From NCBI RefSeq assembly GCF_905475395.1, contig NC_058337.1, positions 7,056,983 through 7,120,982 of the forward strand: a stretch of DNA of 64,000 nt. Reading direction: 5' to 3'. The translations under genes were made by a program, and so were the position numbers. Shown here piece by piece: positions 1-11,100 of the stretch (the stretch's first letter is position 1; the number at the start of each line of letters is the position of its first letter). Source of the DNA: Chrysoperla carnea (lineage: Eukaryota; Arthropoda; Insecta; Neuroptera; Chrysopidae). The notes beneath the pieces are model-generated. The model had not been told where the DNA came from, searched no databases, and saw only the letters and a list, made by a program, of their open reading frames with translations.

Positions 1-23
1 CGATTTCATCATCATAATAATTG

Positions 24-60
24 TTAAATAACTAGCAGTTAACGCACCCGCTTCGCTGGG
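24..60 (+). repeat. 5' fragment of repeat family R1
   Basis: aactagcagttaacgc followed by the CCCGCTTCGCTGGGCAAC motif matches the left end of the copy at 5076-5568. Only this short piece is present before the sequence diverges. Confidence 0.55.
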
Positions 61-271
61 CAACCGCAATAGGGTATTATCGTTAGTCAAAAATAAATAA
101 TGAAATTTGAAAAAAGTTAAAATTTATGTTTAAATATATTTAAATATTCTGATTTCGAGTCATAAAAGCACTATAGGTACAAAATCCATAGCTGATTTTC
201 CTTGAAAGGAAAATGCCTTAAAAAAATAAAATCAGAATAGCACAATAAATCGATCGACCACATCACGCACC

Positions 272-1272
272 TTATTTTTAAGAATAAAATTTATTTATAG
301 TATAGTAAACGAACTTTTTTCCTTCGAAAAAATTGTTTGGGTGTATTGACTTGCGGTTTTTTGCATTGGCTCCACGAAATTATCCTAAAAAAAGTCTATA
401 TGACTAGAGGATCTCTTTTGTTTTATCCACCGCAAGTTTTTAATTGGGAAGAAGGGGGTTTATATTATAAAAAAATCAAATAAAAGATTTGCAAAAGGTC
501 AAAATGCTAAAGTTACCAAAATTTCAGATATATTTGTTAATAAACTTCTTTATGCACCTCCCCCTCCCTTTCGGGGATCTGAAAGACTCTCAAAATCAAA
601 TAGACCATTTTTTTGCAAGTTAAGACTTTCAATGACGTATAAGAGGGTTTTTGGGTCGCTAAGCTCGTTTTTTCAGATAAATTGTTTAATTTGTTACATT
701 TCAATTTTTTTTTTACATCTCATTTGTAACATCTCAATAATATCATTTTTTTTTTGAAAATTTAAGCCTTTTTGGGGCATCTAAGAGGTTTTTTAAAGTT
801 TCTGATCTTGAATTTTTGATCAAATTGGTTCGATTTTCACTAATACCCCCCCCCTCCGTCTATTAGCTAACATAAGTAGACTTCTGAAATAAAAAATACC
901 ATTTTTTTGCAAATTTAATCCTTTTTAAGGCATGTAAAAGAGATTTAAAAGTCATTGATTTCAAATTTATGATCAAATTGTTTCAATTTTTATCCCCCGT
1001 CTCCTCTGCTAACTTCATAAGTTGGCCCCCCAATCAAAAATTGTCTTTTTTTTTAATTTCATCCTTTTTAAGGCATGTTGTTGGTATAATTTATTTAGTG
1101 GGTCTACTTATGTAAGTCAAAAAAGAAGGAAAGGGGTGAAAATTGAATCAATTTGGTCATACATTCGAGATCAGCGACTGCAAGTCAATACACCCAGCAA
1201 ACGATTTTTTCGAAGGAATAAAAAAAATAAAGGTTCGTTGATTGTACTATTATTTATGTATTTTAAATAAAA
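272..1272. mobile_element. 1-kb element with about 85-bp terminal inverted repeats
   Basis: Sequence at 272-357 (with ccttcgaaaaaattgtttgg, then a gtattgacttgc motif) recurs inverted at 1187-1270. The interior (about 610-1085) holds 3-4 degenerate direct units of about 150 bp, each with a cctttttaaggcatg-like core. There is no transposase; it is probably a non-autonomous DNA element. The 82-codon reading frame at 1022-1270 is part of it and not a gene. Confidence 0.6.
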
Positions 1273-1348
1273 ACAGTAAATAATTGTAACACGACTAAAT
1301 ATTGAGTGCTGCATAAGTCACGCACTGCTTTCATAAATTCATTAATTG

Positions 1349-1870
1349 TTATACCATGCATATATGTAATATGCAAGGTATACTAAGTTTAGTCCCAAGT
1401 TTGTAACGCTTAAAAATATTGAAGCTACGAACAAAATTTTGGTATAGGTGTTCATAAAATCACTTAATTAGTCCATTTCCGGTTGTCCCTCCGTCTGTGG
1501 GCACGATAACTCAAAAACGAAAAAGATATCGAGTTGAAATTTTTACAGCGTACTCAGGACGTAAAAAGTGAGGTCGAGTTCGTAAATGAGCAACATAGGT
1601 CAATTGGGTCTTGACCTATCTTGTAAACCGTTAGAGATAGAACAAAAGTTTAAATGTAAAATATGTTCCTTATCAACAGATAAATAACTTTTGTTTGAAA
1701 CATTTTTTCGTAAACATCACTGTTAACCCGTGAGAGCGCAAATTAGGCGTAAATTGTATAGTATATATTATATTAAATGTATATGTATGTGCAATGTGAT
1801 ATAGTAATCAACACTATTTAAGCATGGTATTTCAACAATTAACTCAGTCAATTGTTTGTTTTCACTTGTT
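1349..1870 (-). repeat. B-family element, copy 1
   Basis: A full set of B landmarks in reverse: ttataccatgc at the left, ccggttgtcc, gagatagaacaaaag, and caattgtttgttttcactt at the right. The GGGTCC/GGACCC hairpin of the core is deleted to a single gggtcttgacc. Confidence 0.85.
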
Positions 1871-2014
1871 AGTTACAAAAAATAACCCACATAAGAGGCT
1901 CTAATCGAATTTATCATTATTATTTAAATGAGTGCTACATAGTTATTGAAATAAATACCACGCTACTCAAAATAAATAGGTATATTAAGAAATTTTATTT
2001 AAAAAAATTAACTA

Positions 2015-2490
2015 AACAAGTGAAAACAAACAATTGACTGATAAGTTAATTGTTGAAATACCTACCATGTAGAGACAGTGTTGATTGCACCATCGTTTGT
2101 TTTCAAAGATAGCCACTCTTACACACAAAGTAATAAGAATATCTTTCTTCTCACCTACACAGTGTATACAGTATATATATTATCCTATAAACAAACAAAC
2201 ACATACATAATATATGTAACGTATAAATATATACATTACCTGAATACATACTATATAATGTTTCTATCCTAATTAGCCCCCTCATGAGTAAACATGACAA
2301 AAGTCTTTTTTTTTTTTTTTATAGGAACATTTTTTATATTTAAATTTTTGTTCTATCTCTAATGGTTTACAAAGCCCAATTGACCTATGTTGCTCATTTA
2401 CAAACTCAACCTCACTTTTTACGTTCTAAGCACGCTATAAAACTTTTCAAAAATTTCAGCTTGATATTTCTTTTCGTTTTTGAGTTATCA
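2015..2490 (+). repeat. B-family element, copy 2 (truncated at 3' end)
   Basis: It starts aacaagtgaaaac and uses the alternative (beta) 5' module with agccactcttacacac. It ends in gagttatca, losing the 3' quarter. It faces copy 1 head to head across 144 bp. Confidence 0.8.
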
Positions 2491-2690
2491 TATATGTTGA
2501 TCAGCTTGAGTTTGCTTATACGAAAAAAGTTTAATGATCCTCCACCAACTATTAGTTCCAAGGCCACCGAATTCTAAAGCCAACCATCTTATAAATAGTA
2601 CCGTACAATTGCATTGTTATCGGTTCTTAATACGTCTCCATAATTTCAGATCATTCAGATATTTGTGCAAACTGAATCGTAGTTATGTTA

Positions 2691-3230
2691 AACAAGTGAA
2701 AACAAACAATTGACTGAGTTAATTGTTGAAATACCATGCATAGACAGTGTTGATTTCTTTATCACATTACACATACAAACATGTGACACATACATAACTG
2801 ATAATCAAGTATAGTACATATTATAAAATTTCCGACTAATTGGCGCCCTCACGGGTAAACAGTGATGTTTACGAAAAAATGTTTCAAACAAAAGTTGTTT
2901 AATTTTTGATAAGGAACATTTTTTACATTTAAACTTTTGTCCTATCTCTAACGGTTTACAAAATGGGTCCTACAGACCCAAGACCCAATTGACTGACGAA
3001 CTTGACCTCACTTTTTACGTCCTGAGTACGCTGTAAAAATTTCAGCTCGATATCTTTTTTCGTTTTTGAGTTATCGTGTCCACAGACGGACGGACAACCG
3101 GAAATGGATTAATTAGTTGATTTAGTGAACACCTATGACAAAATTTTTTTCCTAGCATCATTATTTTTAAGCGTTACAAACTTGGGACTAAACTTAATAT
3201 ACTATGTATATTTCATATATACATGGTATA
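2691..3230 (+). repeat. B-family element, copy 3
   Basis: Complete from aacaagtgaaaac to catggtata. Alpha-type 5' module (cacattacacatacaaac), core hairpin disturbed (gggtcctacagaccc), 3' hairpin present. Confidence 0.88.
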
Positions 3231-3550
3231 AAAAGATGCTCATATATGTAAAAGTAAGTTTTAGCATCATGACATCAGTTTTGCGCGGTACATATAAGTT
3301 TAGGTGCAAATTGAATGTCACATCCATTGGTGTTTCACCCCTGCAACAGCAAATATGTACGGCGTTACTGGATATTAACTCTGCATAAGTTGGTATCCGC
3401 AGTTTTTTGATCTTCCGTTAATTTCCGAAGCCTTGCGTGATTGATTTCTGTCCACCGCTTATGTAATTCGCTTCGAAGGCAGAGTTAGTATCCAGCAAGC
3501 CGTAAATATTTGCTTAAACTTACTTTTACATACAGGAGCATCTTTTTATA
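3231..3550. repeat. Fold-back element X, copy 1
   Basis: gatgctcatatatgtaaaag at the left recurs inverted at 3523-3546. Inside, a segment around 3360 (tactggatattaactctgc) recurs inverted around 3480. It starts exactly where B copy 3 ends. A second, partial copy follows B copy 9 at 52085-52260. Confidence 0.65.
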
Positions 3551-3619
3551 CATGATTTTTGGTGGGTAATTTCACCCGCAAAATTTTAGGATGGGCTCAT
3601 ATTCCATTTAGTATAAATC

Positions 3620-4130
3620 ATGATAATTTAATTTTCAATTTCACTATATTTAAAAAAAATAATAAATATGCTTATAACTGTGCTTTTGTGAGCTTTTACT
3701 CCTAACTAACTTTTTCAATGTAAATCATTCTAAAATCTAATCAATACTTTCTACTCATTGTTTAAATCAAACGCCTGTGTCACACTTTATTGAAATTTAA
3801 AGATTCAAACCGAAACCTTCTTTAAGAGGTATTCGCAATGATTTTTCTACCATAGTGTATATACTTTTTACACTCAGTGTACCACATTAAGCCAAAAAGA
3901 ACAAAATATTGTATCTATGCTTATGCCGCACCCTATATTATTCAAATTTTATTGCTACAAAATATACACTTTAGACTACATAAACATAACGATTTTTAAG
4001 GATAACTGATAATAAGCATTACTTTTTTCATTAAAAACATAAAATTTATTTATTTATAGCATCATGAAAAACATAATATTTTTATTTGGGGTGGAAATGT
4101 AATAATCTCAGTAAAAATTACACAAATAAA
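3620..4130. other. AT-rich stretch without recognised features
   Basis: No coding potential, tRNA-like box or inverted repeat was recognised here. Confidence 0.5.
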
Positions 4131-4167
4131 AATACAGTAGACTCGCAATAATCCGGCCACTATCTAA

Positions 4168-4384
4168 CAGGCGCGGATCTAAGGGGGGGTCACATGGGTC
4201 ATGACCCCCCCCCCCCCCAAACAGCCCGCATTTCAAAAAAAAGAGCTGAATCAATATTTTACAAACCGAAACACAAAAAAAAATCTTTGTTTATTTGGTT
4301 TTTTTGTTATTTTATTGAAAAACAAAAATGACAAAAATCCTACGACCCCCCCCCCTCCGAAAAAAATTTCTAGATCCGCGCCTG
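4168..4384. mobile_element. 217-bp hAT-like MITE with perfect 8-bp target duplication
   Basis: The ends are CAGGCGCGGATCTA and TAGATCCGCGCCTG, perfect 14-bp inverted repeats. The flanks are ctatctaa at 4160-4167 and again at 4385-4392. An 8-bp duplication is characteristic of hAT elements. The inside has poly-G/poly-C runs next to both ends. It sits inside another element: the flanking cagtagactcgcaataatccggc resembles a pogo/Tigger end and resumes as atccggcacc after the insertion. Confidence 0.85.
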
Positions 4385-4426
4385 CTATCTAATCCGGCAC
4401 CTTTTGTAATCTGACATAATTATAAT

Positions 4427-5057
4427 CAAGAAATCCATGACTAAACAATGTTGATTAGGCAATCGTTTGTTTTTTTATATCATGTAAATAAAGAAAGATA
4501 GCCACTCTTACACACAAAGTAATAAGAAGTATCTTTCTTCTCACTTCCTCAGTGAATATATAATACACTTGTTATATATGCTATAACAAACAAGCTCATA
4601 ACTAATATATGTAACGTAAAAGTTTAACGTAATTAATATGCACCCTTACGGGTAAACGGTGGTATGTACCAAAAAACGTTTCAAACAAAAGTTGTTAATT
4701 TTTTTATAAGAAAAGTTGTTTACACTTAAATTTTTGTTGCATCTCTAACGGCTTACAAGATGGGTCCTACGGAACTAAGACCCAATTGACCCAATTGGTT
4801 CATTTACAAACTCGACCTGACTTGGTAAGTCCTTAAAAAAATTTGAGCTTGATATCTCTTTTCGTTATTGAGTTATCGCGCCAAAAAATGAACAGACGAA
4901 CAGAGAGACACACGGACAACCGGAAATGAACTTTTCAGGTAATTTTTTGAACACCAATACCAAAATATAGTTGGATGCATCAATATTTTTAAGCTCTAGT
5001 TACAAACTTGGGACTGAACTTAGTATACCTTGATATATTTCATATATGCATGGTATA
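4427..5057 (+). repeat. B-family element, copy 4 (5' end missing)
   Basis: Beta 5' module (gatagccactcttacacac), core gggtcctacgg, and 3' end catggtata. It is immediately followed by repeat R1. Confidence 0.82.
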
Positions 5058-5075
5058 AAGATGTCTTTATCGTTA

Positions 5076-5568
5076 AACTAGCTGTGAACTACCCGCTTTG
5101 CTGGGCAACATCCCCACTTGCACCCCTCCCTCCACATTTCCTTGCGTGGGATAACAGTTTTGTAATGTACACGTCATGCTCTTTTATTTGATACCCCACT
5201 TAGGTATATTTGTAAATATTCGATAATTCCTTCCCACTTTCTCGCTACACCTTTCTACCCTCCGAAGGTTAAAAGTAGATAAAAACAATAGATCTTTGAA
5301 GCTGGTTGTATATCGTGTCAATATTTGAGCTTAATCGATGCACAACTTTTTTTAGTTTTTGAAGCATATCCCTTTCAACTCCTATTTCAACCCCTTACTC
5401 TACTATAATATGGATGTATTATACATAAAAACCTTCCTCTTGAATCACTCTATCTATTAAAAAAACCGCATCAAAATCCGTTGCGTAGTTTCAAAGATTT
5501 AAGCGTACATAGGGACATAGGGACATAGGGACAGGAAAAGCGACTTTGTTTTATAATATGTAGTGATA
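5076..5568 (+). repeat. R1 interspersed repeat, copy a
   Basis: It runs from aaactagctgtgaactaccc to ttttataatatgtagtgat, about 490 bp, with a ccgttgcgtagtttcaaag motif near the 3' end. It is nearly identical, in reverse, to 8508-8993. No coding sequence; the transposon class is not certain. Confidence 0.8.
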
Positions 5569-6160
5569 AGTCGAAAAATAATAAAGTTGCAAAAAAACAG
5601 CAAGTGTTTTTCTGGATAAAAAAAATCAACCCCTCCCCGTCTACCCAATCTCTACAAGTGCTATCGGCACAAACCGAGGTAAAAGTTTAAGGTTTTATGT
5701 ATTAACTAGCTCCGATAGTATTTATATTATATTTATGGCTAGAATATAATGTATGATCCAACAGGTTGTTGTCTCAATAGGATCGATACACAACAATGCA
5801 GCAACACGCCGCGTCGCATTGACTTAACAAGCACAGAACAACAGCATAAACGTCTAAAACGTCTTAGACATAGATTTTAGTCGTCGCCGTTAAACGTACA
5901 CTTACGTAAAGTATATCAAGGACTACCTACCGTCTAATAACGCTTTACGATACGTCAACAAACTTTCTTAACATATATAATAGTGTAATAGAAACTAAAA
6001 ACTAACTCACTACTACTGACATCTTTTAAAATCACAAAAGTTATTTTAATGTTTTGTCTTTGTTGGTACAATAACATTATTATGTATATTCATTCTTGTT
6101 TAACATTTTCGTTATAAATACGTAAATGTATAAAGTGATATAATATTTACAAGAAATAAT
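5569..6160. other. Non-coding stretch, no recognised repeat
   Basis: Slightly less AT-rich sequence around 5770-5900 (cagcaacacgccgcgtcgc) stands out, but I see no gene or repeat in it. Confidence 0.4.
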
Positions 6161-6208
6161 TCTGCTCATGAGTCGACAAGTTGAAAATGGTGAAAAATAG
6201 GAATAATA

Positions 6209-6530
6209 CTTAATTAAAGAGAATTGAAAAAAATACACTCGAACCAGGACTCGAACTCGGACTTCTTGGATTCATGTCAAGAAGTCCGGATTATTTCTTT
6301 CAATTCTCTTTAATTAAGATTACTAGACAAGATATTTGTCAATATTTAGTTTACACTGTATGCATCATATTAAAAACATCAATAATAATCGAAGAGACCA
6401 TGATGTAAATAAATATCGTATGCATGATTAAAAGTAAGCAAAAACAAAAACAAAATAATCGAAGAGACCATGATGTAAATAAATATCGTATGCATGATTA
6501 AAAGTAAACAAAAACAAAAACAAAAAGTAG
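6209..6530. repeat. tRNA-derived SINE remnant with 70-bp tandem duplication
   Basis: At 6238-6262 there is an antisense B-box-like sequence (ccaggactcgaac). caattctctttaattaa occurs around 6300 and inverted around 6210. The tail unit aataatcgaagagaccatg is duplicated in tandem at 6384-6453 and 6454-6523, period 70 bp, with one clear substitution (aagtaag/aagtaaa). A related tail occurs at 12405-12600. Confidence 0.65.
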
Positions 6531-6836
6531 AAATAATACTCTTAAAAATATGTGCTATAGCTTGTTAGATTCATAATGATGTCTAGAAAAATGAAAAAAA
6601 GGTATATAGTTTTTTGTCAATATTTCATAACGTATTAATATTTATGAAATTTTAAAAAAAAAGTTCTTAAAGAGGGAAATTTTTAATAAAAACTTCCGGA
6701 AGTCTCGGAATCAATCTCCATTATTTATAATTTTAATTTGTCGCTGAAAGTAGGTCTCTTGTATCATTTTTAGATTGTTGTAATAGCGTCAAAAACAAGT
6801 ATCTTACACTAAATAATTTTTAAGTATTGTAATATT

Positions 6837-6983
6837 AAGGATGTTTCCTCGCCAGTAATAGAAAAAAATAAATTAGTAGATAAGGATCCGAATTTTTAGT
6901 ATGTTATAGTTAACGAAATATATTATTGTTTAAAACAAAAATTTGGGTACCTTACCGTTCAATTAAGAAAGTTTTTATTAATT
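6837..6983. repeat. Single arm of the TTAA-ended fold-back element
   Basis: This matches the left arm of 16379-16732 almost base for base (aaggatgtttcctcgcc to tttttattaatt). It stops where B copy 5 begins; the second arm is absent. Confidence 0.8.
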
Positions 6984-7572
6984 AACAAGTGAAAACAAAC
7001 AATTGACTGAGTTAATTGTTGAAATACCATGCATAGTCAGTGTAGATTTCTTTATCACATTACACATACAAACATGTGACACATACATAACTGATAATCA
7101 AGTTTAGTACCTACATATTATAAAATTTCCGCCTAATTGGTGCCCTCACGGGTAAACAGTGATGTTTACGAAAAAATCTTTCAATCAAAAAATGTTTATT
7201 TTTTGATAAGGAACATTTTTTACATTTAAACTTTTGTTCTATCTCCAACGGTTTACAAGATGGATCCTACGGACCCAAGACCCAATTGACCTATGATGCT
7301 CATTTACGAACTCGACCTCACTTTTTACGTCCTGAGTACGTTGTAAAAATTTCAGCTCGATATATTTTTTCGTTCTTGAGTTATCGTGTCCACAGACGGA
7401 CGGACGGATGGACGGACAACCGGAAATGGACTAATTAGGTGATTCTATGAACACCTATAGCAAAATTTTGTGAGTGGCATCATAATTTTTAAGCGTTACA
7501 AACTTGGGACTAAACTTAGTATACCATGCATATTACATGGTATACTAACATGCATATTACATGCATGGTATA
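6984..7572 (+). repeat. B-family element, copy 5
   Basis: Complete, alpha 5' module, core ggatcctacggaccc. The 3' hairpin region is duplicated (ccatgcatattacatggta, then again). Confidence 0.88.
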
Positions 7573-7865
7573 AAAGATTGATTTTTAAAAATGTTTTACA
7601 GAAGAAAATAAAACATCTTACGTCAAAAACAGTTCAATAAAATGTTTTTACAAACTGAATAAATCATCATATACAACGCGACAGCGTTGCTACAACGGAT
7701 GCAGGCGACTGCGTGTTCCCGCAGAAATTTATATATACATATCTCCTCAACGTATGTGTATTAATACATACAACGAACGTTACACACTGCGAAAAATTAG
7801 TTTGAACTATATTTATTTTTAACCGAACCTAGAGAATGTATTATTAGTTAATTTAGTTGGCCAGT
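7573..7865 (+). promoter_or_regulatory. Probable 5' region/UTR of the K2P gene
   Basis: This is the only repeat-free sequence directly before the K2P start codon. It has a less AT-rich stretch at about 7680-7725. I see no clear TATA box or initiator and cannot place the transcription start. Confidence 0.35.
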
Positions 7866-8110
7866 ATGGCGGATGAAAACACTGAAACTTGTGAAGATGA
7901 ACAAAATACTACAATTACAACGAAATCATTAGTTACACCGGAACAAATATTAAATGCATCGGTGAATCGGAAACGGCGTAACATTACCAAAAAACGCTCA
8001 CAAAGTTCAGGCTCAAATACTCGAATTGTGACACGTGATAAAACTCCAATACGTGAAACAAAACCACCAACGGAGGATGTTGAGGCAGTTGAAGATGATC
8101 AATGTAATAG
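7866..8110 (+). CDS. K2P channel exon 1 (N-terminal cytoplasmic)
   Basis: 81 codons plus 2 nt, from ATG to a donor at aatag|gtgagg. It encodes a polar, Thr/Lys/Arg-rich segment without domains. It ends in phase 2, and the AG left over joins A of the next exon to make Arg82. Confidence 0.85.
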
Positions 8111-11100
8111 GTGAGGAATTCTTCGATATTTTTTGGGCTTCATCAACTTATAGTTATTAAGGGGGTGGTTTATTTTAATGAATAAACGACATTATTCGAA
8201 ATTTGATCAGATTTTTTTATTTTGAAGAAAGGAAACATGCTCATTTGCGTTTAGATTAACTGTTGTTAAAACTCTCCAAGATAGATTGTATACAAGCAAT
8301 TTTATAGAATTTTGAGGAAAATTTGTTTAATAAGCGGTGAGTCTGTGACAGTAAAACTGCACTTTGCAACACTGCAATAACGGACGGATTTCGAAATTTT
8401 GCATATGAATCAATGCTATTTAACGATATGTGATAACGATAGGTGCAATATGGAGTAGGTGTACCAGGGTTTGTTCTGGCAGAAATATTTTTTTTTTTAA
8501 TTTTTATATCACTACTATTATAAAACAAAGTCGCTTTTTCTGTCCCTATGTCCCTATGTACGCTTAAATCTTTGAAACTACGCAACGGATTTTGATGCGG
8601 TATTTTTTTAATAGATAGAGTGATTCAAGAGGAAGGTTTTTATGTATAATACATCCATATTATAGTAGATTAAGGGGTTGAAATAGGGGTTGAAAGGGGT
8701 ATGCTTAAAAAAATAAAAAAGTTGTGCATCGATTAAGCTCAAATATTGACACGATATACAACCAGCTTCAAAGATCTATTGTTTTTATCTACTTTTAACC
8801 TTCGGAGGGTAGAAAGGTGTAGCGAGAAAGTGGGAAGGAATTATCGAATATTTACAAATATACCTAAGTGGGGTATCAAATAAAAGAGCATGACGTGTAC
8901 ATTACAAAACTGTTATCCCGCGCAAGGAAATGTGGAGGGAGGGGTGCAAGTGGGGATGTTGACCAGCAAAGCGGGTAGTTCACAGCTAGTTTTTAATAAT
9001 TACAAGTATTTTTCACTTGGAAATTAGTTTATAAGAGATGATTTTATTGCAAATTTTATCTATTTTCAGTAAAATTTGGTGTGACAGCTCTAATCGTGGC
9101 AAAAAGGTCTATCACACCGATTTTTAATTTATAAAGAAAAGAAAATTTTACTCTAATCGCGGAATTACTTTTTTTTTAAAGTTGTTCGTTTTGAGTTCTA
9201 CTTTCGAAATAGATCGATGTGACAGCTTAAAACATGACCAAAATATATGTCCCACCAGTTAAAAATAAAAAAAATCTTGACAAAAAATATTTCTGTCAGG
9301 ATAATCACTGGTACACCTAGTTCATATTGTACCTATCGTTAAATAGTATTGACTCATATGCGAAATTTTGAAAAACGTGTTTTGCAGTTCAGTTTTACTG
9401 TCGCGGATTTCAGGGCTATAATATTCGTTATTTGGTGGTTCAGACATTCGGAATGATGTCTAGAAAAATGTGCCGTAGACGGTTTTTTTAGCACATAAAC
9501 AATTTCAAAAGTTATAAACAATTAAAGATGATAAAAAATTTATTTCGATTTTCGCCCATATTTCTTAAACTATTAATATTTAAGAAGGGGTGGTTACCAC
9601 CTCCTGGGTACCATATAACATTTAATCTAGAAGGTGAACAAATTTTAATCAAAATTTTCTTCGAAATCGGTATCCACCCGCTAACAACTTTTAATCGTTT
9701 TCCAGACTTCTCTTAGACGATTCGTCGACCGACAAAGAAAGTATTGAGAAATCAACAGAAAATGATGAAAAATCTAAAGAAAATGATGAGAAATCTAAAG
9801 AAAATGAAAATTCTGTTAGTGTTAGGCCGGCAAGACCAACTCGTAGACGCAGTCGTGAAATAAATAAAACTGATTTAAAAAATGACAATCAACAATTAAA
9901 TAAAAATGAAACTCAACAAAACAATCATCAAAATTCAAGTATCGCTGAGAAATCATTACAAAAAAAAGAACCGTCAAGTGATGTATTACAATTATTAAAT
10001 ACAGCCAAAAGAAGTTTATCACAATCAAAAGCCGATTCACGTTCCAGAAAGCCAACTGTTGAAAAGAAAGCGATCATCAAACGAAGCCAATCCACTCCAC
10101 GTGAAATAATAACATTCGATGATGCTGATTTAATTGAAAGTTTTAAAAAAGCACAACGGTTGAGTGCAGAAGTTGGTACTTCCAAACTTGGATATCCTTC
10201 ATCAATATCCTCGTCATCATCACGTGAAACACTATCAACCGAACACAATTCAGAAGAAGATGAACAAACTAGATTAGAAAATAAATTAAAATTATTACAA
10301 CAACAATCTGAATTAAAAGAAAAGTTAAAATTAATTAAACAGGCACAAAGTGAAAAGCAATCATTACAAGATCAAACACAATCAATTCAAGGAACTGATA
10401 AAACGCAAAAGCGTAAAATATTTAGAAATTTTATAAAAGAGGCTTGGTCTACATGGAAAGAATTTTTAATTGACAATCAAGACGATTATCGAATAATAAA
10501 TTCATTACGAAATCGTTGTCTTGGTCATATTATGACAATGTTGATACTTTGTGGTTTAGGTGCCTTTATATTTCGTTTTACGGAAGGTGCTTTTGAGAAT
10601 TTTTATAAATGTGGTGTGAAACGTGTTAAACGTGATTTTATTGATACGTTATGGTTGTCTAGTCATAATTTACGTGAAGATGATTGGAAATCATTGGCAC
10701 GTAGAAAATTAATGGATTTTGAGGAACAATTACATACCGCTCATGAAGCTGGTATGCACTCATATAGTGGACAACGATCATGGAGTTTTTTAAATTCGAT
10801 TGTATATTGTCTGACTATAGTTACCACGATTGGTGAGCATTGCTTTCATATGTACCTATTTAATGTAGGAAACGAAACCGAAAAATCAGTCAATAAAATC
10901 AGTGAAGTTACAAACTGACCCCAAAGTTTGTGACTTTTGATTTTTTTATTCATTCATTCGATAGGGGGGCTGTTTTCAGTGGCGTGCATTACATATAGAT
11001 AAAAAGACACTGTCTACCCTACATAATTCAGATAAATATGTATTCGCTCCGTGCGTGTGTTTCGTTTCCATGGTAACGATACACTACTTTAATTATAGAA

